NCBI RefSeq assembly: GCF_013410105.1
Contig: NZ_JACCCJ010000001.1
Coordinates: 1,860,001 to 1,924,000, forward strand
Origin: Sphingopyxis sp. JAI108
GTDB taxonomy: Bacteria; Pseudomonadota; Alphaproteobacteria; Sphingomonadales; Sphingomonadaceae
DNA: 64,000 bases
Direction of reading: 5' to 3'
The position numbers were made by a program, and so were the translations under genes. Position 1 is the first letter of the stretch; every line of letters starts with the position of its first letter. Shown here in pieces: positions 34,268 to 43,586 of this stretch. A model generated the notes under the pieces. It had not been told where the DNA came from. It did not search any database and saw nothing but the letters and a program-made list of their open reading frames with translations.

Positions 34268-35901
34268 GGCGCCGTCGTGGCGGGGGTCAGCCCGTCGCGC
34301 AGCTTCGCCTCCAGCCGCGTCGCCATCTCCGCCTCGGCCAGCAGCGCCGCGGCGCGCCAGTTATACCGCGCCCGGAACTTCTGGCCCGCCTTCCAATAGG
34401 CATCGCCCAGATGCTCGACGATCACCGGATTCTCGGGCTCGCCTCGCTGCGCCCGCTCCAGCAGATCGACCGCATCGTCGGTCCGTCCCGTCAGGAAATA
34501 GGCCCAGCCCAGCGAATCGCTGATGCTCGCATTCTGCGGCTCGCGATGCCAGGCGGCTTCGATCCGCGCGAGCGATTGCGGCATGTCCTTCCGCCGTTCG
34601 AGCGCGGAATAGCCGGCAAAATTCAGTATCGACGCGTCGCCGGGCCGCAACGCGACGGCCTGCTCCATCAGCACCGCCGCTTCGTCCCAACGCCCCGCCT
34701 GCAGCAGCAAGTCCGCACGCGCGATCAGCAACGTCCCGCGCAACGCCCGATCGCCTTCGTCGTCGCCCAGTGCCGCCCCGAGCCGCTCATAGGCGCTCGC
34801 GGCCGCCGCAGGGTCGCCCGAACGCCGCGCGATATCGGCGAAGCGGACAAGCAGCCCACGCGCGGGATTGGCGTTGGCGGCGGTCTCGGCAAGCGCCGCC
34901 GCGCCCGCAAGCTCGCCGGCATCGGCCATCAGTTCGGCGCGGCGCATCGTCAACACGGCCGGCAACGCCTGACGGCCGGTGTCGAGCAGCGCCATCGCGT
35001 CTTCGGACTGGCCGTTGCGGTCGAGCGCCTCGACGAGCGTCGCCCGCACCGCCCAATCTTCGTCGTTGAGCCAGTACGCCGCGCGCGCGAACAACAAGGG
35101 CAGCTTGGTGCTGCCGTTCGGAGTCCGCGCAAGGCCGTCGGCCAAAATGCCCAGCCATTGCGCCGTGCCCGCCCGCGGCGTCGAAACCGGCTGGTCGGGA
35201 AGCAGCAGCATCGGATCTTCGCGCTGCCCCGACGCGAGGGCGATCCGCCCGCGCAGCCGCTCGGCCGCCTCGCTTTCGCCCGCCTTGTCCAGCGTCGCGG
35301 CGACCCGCATGGCGACAAGTTGGCTCGTCCGGTCTGTCAGCGTGATACCGTCGGTCAGGGCTGCGGCCGAATCCGCACGTTTCGCCGCGATCTGCACAAG
35401 TGCGACCTGCAGCGTCAGCGCGGGCTCTGGCCGCGTCCGGCTGTTGACCGCCAGCAGATGCTGTTCGGGGAAATTTTCGCGCGCGCCGACGTCGATCCAC
35501 GCATTCACCGTCGGCAGGATCAGCCGCGCGATGGTGTCGGCACCCGCCTTGTCGGCGCGGCCCGCCATATAGGAGCGCGCCGCCTTCCAGTCAGACCGGC
35601 GCATGGCATCGACCATCAGCACCAGTTGCGCGTCGAAACGCCGCTCGCCCGCCGCCCACAGGCGCTGCGCCGCATCGTGCGCGGAGTCGAGATCGCCCGC
35701 CTCGATCGCTTGTTCGAGCATCCGTCCGCGGATACCCGGCAGGTCCGGCGCCGCACTCGATACGGCGGACAGCGCCGACAGCGCGGCTGCCGGTTCGCCG
35801 CCCTCTTCCGCCAATCGCGCCTGCACGAGCGCGTTGAGGATCATGCCGCTATCGTCGGCGGCTTGCGCGGGCATCGCCGCCGCAAAGGCGGCAGCGATCA
35901 A
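34264..35901 (-). CDS. Exported TPR-repeat protein
   Basis: A 545-aa Ala/Leu-rich helical repeat protein; TPR-type repeats are clearest at about residues 430-530 (ISDSLGWAYFLTGRTDDAVDLLERA). It is of the type annotated as 'tetratricopeptide repeat protein' in sphingomonads, perhaps involved in envelope assembly. The start is uncertain. The TTG at 35901 leaves a signal peptide without a basic n-region and has no ribosome site. Reading upstream, ATT at 35934 has GGAGG five bases before it and adds RTCKPARFLL, giving a proper signal peptide. It follows the ETF-QO gene closely and is coupled to ispE (GTGA). Confidence 0.75.
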   Translation of the reverse strand: MIAAAFAAAMPAQAADDSGMILNALVQARLAEEGGEPAAALSALSAVSSAAPDLPGIRGRMLEQAIEAGDLDSAHDAAQRLWAAGERRFDAQLVLMVDAMRRSDWKAARSYMAGRADKAGADTIARLILPTVNAWIDVGARENFPEQHLLAVNSRTRPEPALTLQVALVQIAAKRADSAAALTDGITLTDRTSQLVAMRVAATLDKAGESEAAERLRGRIALASGQREDPMLLLPDQPVSTPRAGTAQWLGILADGLARTPNGSTKLPLLFARAAYWLNDEDWAVRATLVEALDRNGQSEDAMALLDTGRQALPAVLTMRRAELMADAGELAGAAALAETAANANPARGLLVRFADIARRSGDPAAAASAYERLGAALGDDEGDRALRGTLLIARADLLLQAGRWDEAAVLMEQAVALRPGDASILNFAGYSALERRKDMPQSLARIEAAWHREPQNASISDSLGWAYFLTGRTDDAVDLLERAQRGEPENPVIVEHLGDAYWKAGQKFRARYNWRAAALLAEAEMATRLEAKLRDGLTPATTAP

Positions 35902-35917
35902 AAGGAAGCGCGCGGGC

Positions 35918-37573
35918 TTACATGTTCGGGTAATTTGGGCCTCCGCCGCCTTCAGGGGTGACCCAGTTGATATTCTGGGTCGGGTCCTTGATATCGCACG
36001 TCTTGCAATGGACGCAATTCTGCGCGTTGATCACGAATTTCGGATCGCCTTCCTCTTTGCCGACGATCTCGTAAACCCCCGCCGGACAATAACGCTGCGC
36101 GGGCTCGTCATAAAGCGGCAGGTTATAGGCGACCGGGATCGACGGATCCTTGAGCTGGAGGTGGACCGGCTGGTCTTCCTCATGGTTGGTGTTCGAGATG
36201 AACACCGAGGACAGGCGGTCGAAGGTCAGCACGCCGTCGGGCTTGGGATAGTCCGGTTTCGGCATGATGTCGGCGCGATAGAGACTCTCGTTGTCCGGAT
36301 GATGCTTCATCGTGAAAGGGACTTTGATCTTCAGCGTTTCGAGCCACATCGTGATGCCCGACAGGATCGTCCCCGCAAGGTCGCCATATTTCTCGACGAG
36401 CGGCAGCACGTTGCGCACGACGCTCAGTTCTTGTTTGACCCAGCTATCGTCATAGGCGGCCTGATAGGCATCGAGCGTGTCGCTCGACCGCCCTGCGGCC
36501 ACCGCCGCGAACGCGGCCTCGGCGGCCATCATACCCGACTTCATCGAGGTGTGAGTGCCTTTAATGCGCGGGACATTGAGGAAACCCGCGCTGTCACCGA
36601 TCAGCGCGCCGCCCGGGAAGGCGAGTTTCGGCACCGACTGATACCCACCATCGCTGATTGCGCGCGCGCCATAGGAAACGCGCTTTCCGCCCTTCAATAT
36701 CTTCGCGATCTCGGGGTGCGTCTTCCACTTCTGCATCTCCTGGAACGGGGAGATGTGCGGGTTGCGATAGTTGAGCCAAGTCACGAAACCCAGCGCGACC
36801 TGCCCGTTCGCCTGATGATAGAGGAAACCGCCGCCGTTGGCGTTCTGATCAAGCGGCCAGCCCTGCGTGTGGATCACGCGCCCCGGCGCATGGTTCGCGG
36901 GATCGATATCCCAAAGTTCCTTGACGCCAAGACCATAGACCTGCGGTTCGCAATCGGCGTCGAGCGCGAATTGCGGCTTGAGCATCTTGGTCAGATGGCC
37001 CCGCACACCCTCGGCGAAGAAGGTATATTTGGCGTGGAGTTCGAGGCCGGGAGCATAATCGGCCTTGTGGCTGCCGTCGCGCGCGACACCCATGTCGCCC
37101 GTCGCAACGCCTTTGACCGATCCGTCCTCGTTGTAGAGGATTTCGGCGGCAGGAAAGCCGGGAAAGATTTCGACGCCCAGCGCTTCGGCCTGCTCGGCAA
37201 GCCAGCGGCAAAGATTGCCGAGGCTGCCCGTATAGGTGCCCTTGTTGTGCATGAAACCCGGCGAGATGAGCTCGGGCAGGCCGAACTTCTTGTTCTTGGT
37301 GAGAATCCAATGCTGGTTGTCGTTCACCGGCACCTCGGCGAGCGGACAGCCCTGGTCGCGCCAATCCGGCAGCAGCTCGTCGAGCGACTTCGGGTCGATC
37401 ACCGCGCCCGACAGGATATGCGCGCCGACTTCGGACCCCTTTTCGAGGATGCACACCGACAATTCGCTGCCGGCTTCGTTCGCCAGTTGTTTGAGGCGGA
37501 TCGCCGCCGAAAGCCCCGCCGGACCCGCGCCGACGATGACCACGTCATAGGGCATCGATTCCCGTTCGCTCAC
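35918..37573 (-). CDS. Electron transfer flavoprotein-ubiquinone oxidoreductase
   Basis: Membrane-associated iron-sulfur flavoprotein that passes electrons from ETF (fatty acid and amino acid oxidation) to ubiquinone. 551 aa from the GTG at 37573 (MSERESMPYDVVIVGAG). An ATG at 37555 is an alternative. FAD motif VGAGPAGLSAAIRL lies near the N-terminus. The C-terminal 4Fe-4S domain has the cysteines in YCPAG and NCVHCKTCDIKDP, ending in the family-typical NINWVTPEGGGGPNYPNM. ETF subunits are not in this window. Confidence 0.95.
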   Translation of the reverse strand: MSERESMPYDVVIVGAGPAGLSAAIRLKQLANEAGSELSVCILEKGSEVGAHILSGAVIDPKSLDELLPDWRDQGCPLAEVPVNDNQHWILTKNKKFGLPELISPGFMHNKGTYTGSLGNLCRWLAEQAEALGVEIFPGFPAAEILYNEDGSVKGVATGDMGVARDGSHKADYAPGLELHAKYTFFAEGVRGHLTKMLKPQFALDADCEPQVYGLGVKELWDIDPANHAPGRVIHTQGWPLDQNANGGGFLYHQANGQVALGFVTWLNYRNPHISPFQEMQKWKTHPEIAKILKGGKRVSYGARAISDGGYQSVPKLAFPGGALIGDSAGFLNVPRIKGTHTSMKSGMMAAEAAFAAVAAGRSSDTLDAYQAAYDDSWVKQELSVVRNVLPLVEKYGDLAGTILSGITMWLETLKIKVPFTMKHHPDNESLYRADIMPKPDYPKPDGVLTFDRLSSVFISNTNHEEDQPVHLQLKDPSIPVAYNLPLYDEPAQRYCPAGVYEIVGKEEGDPKFVINAQNCVHCKTCDIKDPTQNINWVTPEGGGGPNYPNM

Positions 37574-37691
37574 CGCAAATACCTTTCTGCCGTCCCTGCG
37601 CGGACATTCATCGTGCCCCGCGCTCATTCTGTCACGATTTGCGATGCCCGCCAATTGACGCGTCCGTCAACTGCCTGTTTGAAACAAAATC

Positions 37692-38480
37692 ATGGGCGGG
37701 CGAAACTCTGCGTTGCTGGCGGAAAGCTATTGTGACTGGTGGTCCTTGGCGGGCGTCGATGCGCTTGTCGGTGAGGCGCCGGCGGGATGGCTGGTCGTGC
37801 CGCCCGCAAATGACCCCGCGGCCGCCAAGCCAAAACGCGTCGCCGACATCGAGCCCGAACCGCTCCCGCTGCCCGCTGTGCTCCAGCGACAGGAAGCGCC
37901 CGAGGCGTTCGAGCCGAAAGGGCCGGTCGTGTTTCCCGACGACTGGGAAGAATTCCAAGGCTGGCTGGCGACCAGCGCCGATGTGCCTGGCAGCCAGTGG
38001 GATGCGCGCCGCGTGCTCCCGGTGGGCGACGCGGGCGCGCCGCTGATGCTGCTCACCGCCTGGCCCGAACTCGACGACCAGCAGGGCGGAACGCTCTTTT
38101 CCGGCGGCGCGGGCAAGCTGCTCGATGCGATGCTGCAGGCAATCGGCATGGCGAGGGCAGACTGCTATGTCGCGAGCCTTGCCGTCACCCGCCCTGCCGG
38201 CGGCCGCTGCGACGACAAGGACGCCGCCGAACTCGACCGCCTGCTTTGGCATCATTTGCGGCTGGCACGGCCCGAACGGTTGCTGCTGATCGGTAGCGAC
38301 ATCGTTCGCATGGCCGCCGCGACCGCACTTCCCGACGCGCGCGGAAAGTTACTCGATATTAACCAAAGCGGCGCCACGATGGAGACGGTGGCTGTGGCGC
38401 ATCCCGTGATGCTGCTCGCCCGCCCCGCGCAGAAGGCGGCGGCGTGGGATAGCCTGAAACTGTTCAACCGGGGACGTTGA
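37692..38480 (+). CDS. Degenerate uracil-DNA glycosylase superfamily protein
   Basis: A 262-aa protein whose second half resembles family 4 uracil-DNA glycosylases: GGTLFSGGAGKLLDAMLQAIG (compare GxPFVGxAGxLLxxxL), LLLIGSDIVRMAA, and a late VAHPVMLLARPAQKAAAWDSL (compare HPSxxLRxPxxKxxxWxDL). The motif-I EAPG is replaced by AWPE, and the Cys positions that bind the 4Fe-4S cluster in family 4 enzymes are not conserved (the CRPP equivalent reads VTRP). The N-terminal 90 residues (SLAGVDALVGEAPAGWL, then Pro/Glu-rich) are lineage-specific. Activity is doubtful. Only 3 bp separate it from the lytic transglycosylase gene. Confidence 0.65.
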   Translation: MGGRNSALLAESYCDWWSLAGVDALVGEAPAGWLVVPPANDPAAAKPKRVADIEPEPLPLPAVLQRQEAPEAFEPKGPVVFPDDWEEFQGWLATSADVPGSQWDARRVLPVGDAGAPLMLLTAWPELDDQQGGTLFSGGAGKLLDAMLQAIGMARADCYVASLAVTRPAGGRCDDKDAAELDRLLWHHLRLARPERLLLIGSDIVRMAAATALPDARGKLLDINQSGATMETVAVAHPVMLLARPAQKAAAWDSLKLFNRGR

Positions 38481-38483
38481 CAG

Positions 38484-40259
38484 ATGCGGAATATGACCAA
38501 GATCCTTCTTTCCCGCGCCGTTCTGGCGCTTTTGCTCACCGCGGCTCCTGCATTCGCTGCCGATGCCGGGGGGCGCGATTTCGTATCGGCACCGCAGACG
38601 GTGCCCGAAATTCTTTCGTCGAAACAGAAACAGCTTTACACGCAGGTCCTTGGCGCGATCCGCGGCGAGCGCTGGGCCGACGCAAAGGCGCTGCTCGATA
38701 GCGCGGAACAGGATGCGAAGGGTGGCCCGCTTACCGATTTCCTGCGCGCCGAACTGTTGACCGCCGCGAACAGCCCGCGCGCCGAAGTCGCAGACATCAT
38801 GCCGATTCTTTCGCGCTCGCCCTATTTGCCGCAAGCCGCACAGCTTGGCCGCCTCGCGACCAGGCGCGGCGCGACCGATTTGCCGACCCTTCCCTTCGAG
38901 GCGCGTCTCGCCTGGGCGGGCAGCGCGCCGCGCCGGCTCGGCGCGGACAGCGTCAGCGACCCGGCGGCGGTGCGTCTCGCGGCGACGATCCCCGACCGGA
39001 TCAAGAATGACGATCCCGCGGGCGCCGAAACGCTGCTCAACGCCGTCATCGACCAGCTCAGCCCGGCGGCCCGCGCCGAATGGACGCAAAAGGTCGCCTG
39101 GTCCTATTATATCGAAAATGACGACCAGAATGCGCTGCGCCTGTCGCTCGCCTGCACCTCGGCCGGCGGCGCCTGGGCGACGCAGGGCGCGTGGGTGCAA
39201 GGCCTCGCATCGTGGCGGCTGCGCGATTACCGCACCGCGCTTGCCGCGTTCGACCGCGTCGCAAAGGAAGCACCCGACAGCGAACAGCGCGCCGCCGCTT
39301 ATTACTGGGCTTCGCGCGCCGCCGTTGCGGCGGGCCAGCCCGCATTGGTGCAGCCGCGCCTGCGCGCCGCCGCCGCCAATGAGGAAACCTTCTATGGCCT
39401 GCTCGCGACCGAATCGCTCGGCGTCGAAGCGGCGAGACAGCGCGAGAATGTCCGCCCCGATCGCAGCGCCTGGCGCGCGCTCGAGGAACAGCCCAACGTC
39501 CGCATCGCGATGGCGCTCACAGAGATCGGCGAGGAGGTCTACGCGGGCCAGGCGCTGCGCCACCAGGCCCAGATCGGCAATCCCGACCAACACGCCCAGC
39601 TGATCGCTATGGCGGGCGCGCTCAGCCTGCCCGAAACGCAGCTCTATCTTGCCCACAACACCCCCCACGGCCGCAAGCCGGCTGCCTTGGCCCGCTATCC
39701 GCAGCCCAAATGGGAACCCAATGGCGGGTGGAAGGTCGATCCCGCGCTCGTGTTCGCCCACACGCTTCAGGAATCGCGTTTTCAGCGCGCCGTCGTCAGC
39801 AGCGCGGGCGCGACCGGGCTGATGCAGGTGCGCCCCGGCACCGCGCGCGACATCGTGCGCTGGGAAGGCGCGGTCGCCGCGCTCGGCGACCTCAAGACGC
39901 CCGCGGTGAACATGGATCTCGGCCAGCGCTACCTGCAATATCTGAGCCGCGAACCCGCGACGGGCGGCCAGTTGCCCAAGGTCATCGCCGCCTACAACGC
40001 CGGCCCCGCGCCGGTCGCGCGCTGGCAGTCCGAGATCCGCGATAATGGCGATCCGCTGCTCTACATGGAATCGATCCCCTATTGGGAAACGCGCGGCTAT
40101 GTCGGCATCGTGCTGCGCAATTACTGGATGTACGAGGCGCAGCAGGGCAAGCCTTCGGTCAGCCGCGCAGCGCTCGCCCAAGGGAAATGGCCGCGCTTCC
40201 CGGACGGCAAGGACCGCACGCGCCTTTCCTATGCCGGCGATTTCGCGAATGCCGATTGA
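38484..40259 (+). CDS. Soluble lytic murein transglycosylase (Slt70-like)
   Basis: A 591-aa periplasmic enzyme that cleaves peptidoglycan glycan strands to 1,6-anhydromuropeptides. A signal peptide covers about residues 1-25 (ending AFAADAG). An alpha-superhelical U-domain fills most of the protein. The C-terminal SLT domain starts near residue 425 with the catalytic Glu in HTLQESRFQ, then [16 protein letters not shown] and [13 protein letters not shown]. The ATG at 38484 follows the glycosylase-like gene by 3 bp; a second ATG three codons in is an equal candidate. The 3' end overlaps moaB by 11 bp. Confidence 0.93.
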   Translation: MRNMTKILLSRAVLALLLTAAPAFAADAGGRDFVSAPQTVPEILSSKQKQLYTQVLGAIRGERWADAKALLDSAEQDAKGGPLTDFLRAELLTAANSPRAEVADIMPILSRSPYLPQAAQLGRLATRRGATDLPTLPFEARLAWAGSAPRRLGADSVSDPAAVRLAATIPDRIKNDDPAGAETLLNAVIDQLSPAARAEWTQKVAWSYYIENDDQNALRLSLACTSAGGAWATQGAWVQGLASWRLRDYRTALAAFDRVAKEAPDSEQRAAAYYWASRAAVAAGQPALVQPRLRAAAANEETFYGLLATESLGVEAARQRENVRPDRSAWRALEEQPNVRIAMALTEIGEEVYAGQALRHQAQIGNPDQHAQLIAMAGALSLPETQLYLAHNTPHGRKPAALARYPQPKWEPNGGWKVDPALVFAHTLQESRFQRAVVSSAGATGLMQVRPGTARDIVRWEGAVAALGDLKTPAVNMDLGQRYLQYLSREPATGGQLPKVIAAYNAGPAPVARWQSEIRDNGDPLLYMESIPYWETRGYVGIVLRNYWMYEAQQGKPSVSRAALAQGKWPRFPDGKDRTRLSYAGDFANAD

Positions 40260-40773
40260 CGACAGCCTGGCGTTCAAGCCCGTCCGCATCGCGCTCCTGA
40301 CGATTTCGGACAGCCGCAGCGCAGCGGATGACCGTTCGGGCGACAAGCTTGAGGAATTGCTGACCGGCGCGGGCCATATCCTCGCCGCGCGCGCGCTGAT
40401 CAAGGATGAAACCGACCTGATCGTCTCGCGCCTCCACAACTGGATCGACGATCCGGCGGTCGACGTCGTGATCACCACCGGCGGTACCGGGCTCACGGGC
40501 CGCGACGTGACGCCAGAGGCGCTGCACCGGCTCGACGGCAAAGAAATCCCCGGCTTCGGCGAATTGTTCCGCTGGCTCAGCTACCAGACGATCGGCACCT
40601 CGACGATCCAGTCGCGCGCCTGCGCCGTCGTGGCACGCGGCACCTATATCTTCGCGCTGCCCGGCTCGACCGGCGCGATCACCGACGCGTGGGAAGGCAT
40701 CTTGTCGACCCAACTCGACAGCCGTCACAAGCCCTGCAATTTCGTCGAACTGATGCCGCGACTGACCGAATAA
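40249..40773 (+). CDS. moaB: Molybdenum cofactor biosynthesis protein B
   Basis: A 174-aa MoaB/MogA-type protein involved in molybdopterin adenylylation or metal insertion in molybdenum cofactor synthesis. The [13 protein letters not shown] start and the [15 protein letters not shown] motif (about residues 77-91) are diagnostic, with the FALPGSTGA block at the C-terminus. The ATG at 40249 lies inside the end of the transglycosylase gene (11-bp overlap). The earlier part of the open frame is a shadow. No other moa/moe genes are nearby. Confidence 0.93.
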   Translation: MPIDDSLAFKPVRIALLTISDSRSAADDRSGDKLEELLTGAGHILAARALIKDETDLIVSRLHNWIDDPAVDVVITTGGTGLTGRDVTPEALHRLDGKEIPGFGELFRWLSYQTIGTSTIQSRACAVVARGTYIFALPGSTGAITDAWEGILSTQLDSRHKPCNFVELMPRLTE

Positions 40774-40819
40774 CCAGTTTGTTCTTTATTTGTTCCCACC
40801 GGAGGATTATCCTCTCCCG

Positions 40820-41908
40820 GTGGAATCGTCCAAACCCCTCCCTCCCATCATGGGCCGCGGCGCGCCGACCAATTTGCGCCCGACGCGCACGGGGTCGGCC
40901 GCGCGAGTCCTCGACGGCGACTGGCTCGATGCGGCGGAGGACATCGACGGCGAAGCGCCCCGATTGCGCACGACGGTCACGGTCGAGCATCCCAAGACGA
41001 TCATATCGCGCAATAAGTCGCCCGACATCAGCTTCGACCGCTCGATCAACCCCTATCGCGGCTGCGAACATGGCTGCATCTATTGCTTTGCGCGCCCGAC
41101 GCACGCCTTCCACGACCTTTCGCCGGGGCTCGATTTCGAAAGCAGGCTCTTCGCAAAGCCCGACGCGGCAAAGCTCCTGCGCGCCGAACTAGCCAAGCGG
41201 GGCTACAAGGCGGCACCGCTCGCCATCGGCACCAACACCGACGGTTATCAGCCGATCGAACGTGAATGGGGCGTCACCCGTTCAGTCATCGAAGTGCTCG
41301 CCGAAACGCGGCATCCGCTGATCATCACCACCAAATCGGATCGCGTGCTCCGCGACATCGACCTGCTCACCGACATGGCGCGCGACAATCTGGTGGGCGT
41401 CGCGGTATCGGTGACGACGCTCGATACCGGGATTGCGCGCACGCTCGAACCGCGCGCGCCGCATCCGAAACGCCGCCTCGCCGCGATCCGCAAGCTGATC
41501 GACGCGGGCGTGCCGACGCAGGTCAATATATCGCCGATCATCCCTGCGATCACCGATCACGAGATCGAGGCGATCATGCAGGCCGCTGCCGAAGCGGGCG
41601 CGATCCGCGCCTCCTATATCCTGATGCGCCTGCCCTTCGAGGTCGCGCCGCTCTTTCGCGCTTGGCTTGCCGCCCATTATCCCGACCGCGCCGACAAGGT
41701 CATGCACATGGTGCAGGACATTCGCGGCGGGCGCGACAACGATCCCGATTTCTTCACGCGCATGCGCGGCCATGGCGTCTGGGCGCAGCTCATCCGAACC
41801 CGCGTCAAACGCGCCGCGCGCGAACATGGCATGGACTGGAGCTTCCCGGCCATCCGCAGCGACCTGTTCCGCCCTCCCGAGCGGGATGGGCAGATGGAAC
41901 TATTCTAG
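40820..41908 (+). CDS. PA0069-type radical SAM protein
   Basis: A protein of about 362 aa with the 4Fe-4S radical SAM motif CEHGCIYCF (CxxxCxxC). It belongs to the PA0069 family, distantly related to spore photoproduct lyase. The function is unknown; related proteins are suspected in nucleic-acid repair or modification. Other visible blocks are MGRGAPTNL near the N-terminus, GTNTDGYQPIER and the C-terminal DWSFPAIRSDLF. I prefer GTG at 40820, after GGAGG at 40801; TTG at 40790 and ATG at 40850 are alternatives. Its TAG is shared with the convergent acyl-CoA synthetase stop through the palindrome CTAG. Confidence 0.85.
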   Translation: MESSKPLPPIMGRGAPTNLRPTRTGSAARVLDGDWLDAAEDIDGEAPRLRTTVTVEHPKTIISRNKSPDISFDRSINPYRGCEHGCIYCFARPTHAFHDLSPGLDFESRLFAKPDAAKLLRAELAKRGYKAAPLAIGTNTDGYQPIEREWGVTRSVIEVLAETRHPLIITTKSDRVLRDIDLLTDMARDNLVGVAVSVTTLDTGIARTLEPRAPHPKRRLAAIRKLIDAGVPTQVNISPIIPAITDHEIEAIMQAAAEAGAIRASYILMRLPFEVAPLFRAWLAAHYPDRADKVMHMVQDIRGGRDNDPDFFTRMRGHGVWAQLIRTRVKRAAREHGMDWSFPAIRSDLFRPPERDGQMELF

Positions 41909-43509
41909 GCCGCCGTCAGCGACCGCAGCTTGTAATCCTTGTAATCGTCGCGGATCTGGCGCTTCAAGATCTTGCCCGTCGCGGTGTGCGGCAGCTCATC
42001 GACGAAGACGATTTCGTCGGGCAACCACCATTTGGCGACCTTGTCCTTGAGGTAATCGACGATCGCCGCCTCGCTCGTCTCGGCGCCCGCCTTCTTCACG
42101 ATCAGCAGGATCGGCCGCTCGTCCCATTTGGGGTGATAGACTCCGACCGCCGCCGCCTCCTGAACCCCCGGCGCGCCAACCGCGGCATTTTCCAGTTCGA
42201 TCGAGCTGATCCATTCGCCGCCCGACTTGATCACATCCTTTGCGCGATCGGTGATCTGCATGACCCCGTCGGGGTGGAGCACCGCGACGTCGCCGGTGTC
42301 GAACCAGCCCTCGGCGTCGGCCGCATCGCTATCGGCTTTGAAATAGCGCTGGATGATCCACGGGCCGCGACATTGCAGGCGCCCGCTCGTCTCGCCGTCG
42401 CGTGGCAATTCGCCTCCCTCGTCATCGACGACGCGCAGCTCGACACCGAAGGGCGGGCAACCCTGTCGCGTGACAATGTCGACCCGCTCGTCGAAGCCCA
42501 TCTCGTCCCAGTTCCACGGCCTCTTGCCCATCGTCCCGATCGGCGAGGTTTCGGTCATCCCCCAAGCATGGCCGACGTCGATTCCTGCCTTCATGAACCG
42601 CTCGATCATGGCACGCGGCGCCGCCGAGCCGCCGATGATGACGCGGTAAAGCTTGCCATAATCCATGCCCGTCGCGTCCATATGCGCGAACATCGCGAGC
42701 CACACTGTCGGCACGCCCGCACTGTGCGTCACGCCCTCGTCGTGCATCAGGTCGCACAATATCCGCGCATCGTTAGTCGCGGAAAAGACGAGCTTCGCGC
42801 CGACGGTCGCGGCGGCGAAAGGAATACCCCAGCTGTTCGCATGGAACATCGGCACGATCGGCAGCACGACGCTGCGGTTCGACATGTCGAACACGTCGGG
42901 CTGGATCTCGGTGATCGCGTGGATGACGTTCGAGCGATGCTCGTAGAGGACGCCCTTGGGATTGCCGGTCGTGCCACTGGTATAGCAAAGCCCGACCGGA
43001 TCACGCTCGTCGAGCTCCACCCATTCGAAATTGCCATCCTCGACATCGATCAGGTCGCGGTACGACAGATAGCCCTCCCGCGCCGGCGCATCGAACAGGA
43101 TGAAATGCTCGACCGTCGGCAATTGGCTCCGCAGCCGCTCGACGATCGGCAGGAACATCGCGTCGAACAACAGCACGCGGTCCTCGGCGTGGTTGATGAT
43201 ATAGACGAGCTGCTCGTCGAACAGCCGCGGGTTCACCGTATGCAGCACGCCGCCCATCCCGGCGGTGCCGTACCAGCTGACCAGGTGATGACCATGGTTC
43301 ATCGCCAGCGTCGCGATGCGGTCGCCCTTCGTAATCCCCAGTTTCACCATCGCGGCGGCGAAACGGCGTGCATCCTTGCCGACCTCACCCCAGTTCGATC
43401 GCGTCGTGCTGCCGTCAACCCACCGCGACACGATCTCGCGTCCCGCATGTTCGCGAGCGGCATGATCGATCAGGCTGGTGACGAGCAGTGGCTGGCCCTG
43501 CATTCCCAT
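41905..43509 (-). CDS. Long-chain acyl-CoA synthetase (AMP-forming)
   Basis: A 534-aa ANL-superfamily ligase that activates a fatty or other carboxylic acid through acyl-AMP to acyl-CoA. The P-loop-like motif [19 protein letters not shown] lies near residue 175, with [21 protein letters not shown] (about residue 410) and the C-terminal [17 protein letters not shown] catalytic lysine region. It is close to the medium/long-chain ligases that begin '[16 protein letters not shown]'. Two start ATGs are possible (43509 and 43503); GAGG precedes both. Substrate chain length is not evident. Confidence 0.9.
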   Translation of the reverse strand: MGMQGQPLLVTSLIDHAAREHAGREIVSRWVDGSTTRSNWGEVGKDARRFAAAMVKLGITKGDRIATLAMNHGHHLVSWYGTAGMGGVLHTVNPRLFDEQLVYIINHAEDRVLLFDAMFLPIVERLRSQLPTVEHFILFDAPAREGYLSYRDLIDVEDGNFEWVELDERDPVGLCYTSGTTGNPKGVLYEHRSNVIHAITEIQPDVFDMSNRSVVLPIVPMFHANSWGIPFAAATVGAKLVFSATNDARILCDLMHDEGVTHSAGVPTVWLAMFAHMDATGMDYGKLYRVIIGGSAAPRAMIERFMKAGIDVGHAWGMTETSPIGTMGKRPWNWDEMGFDERVDIVTRQGCPPFGVELRVVDDEGGELPRDGETSGRLQCRGPWIIQRYFKADSDAADAEGWFDTGDVAVLHPDGVMQITDRAKDVIKSGGEWISSIELENAAVGAPGVQEAAAVGVYHPKWDERPILLIVKKAGAETSEAAIVDYLKDKVAKWWLPDEIVFVDELPHTATGKILKRQIRDDYKDYKLRSLTAA

Positions 43510-43586
43510 GGTGCGGCATCCTCAATTATATCGTTGCCCCCCATGGATAGGGTCGAAAACCGCCGATATGCAAGGGGGAAGGAAGG

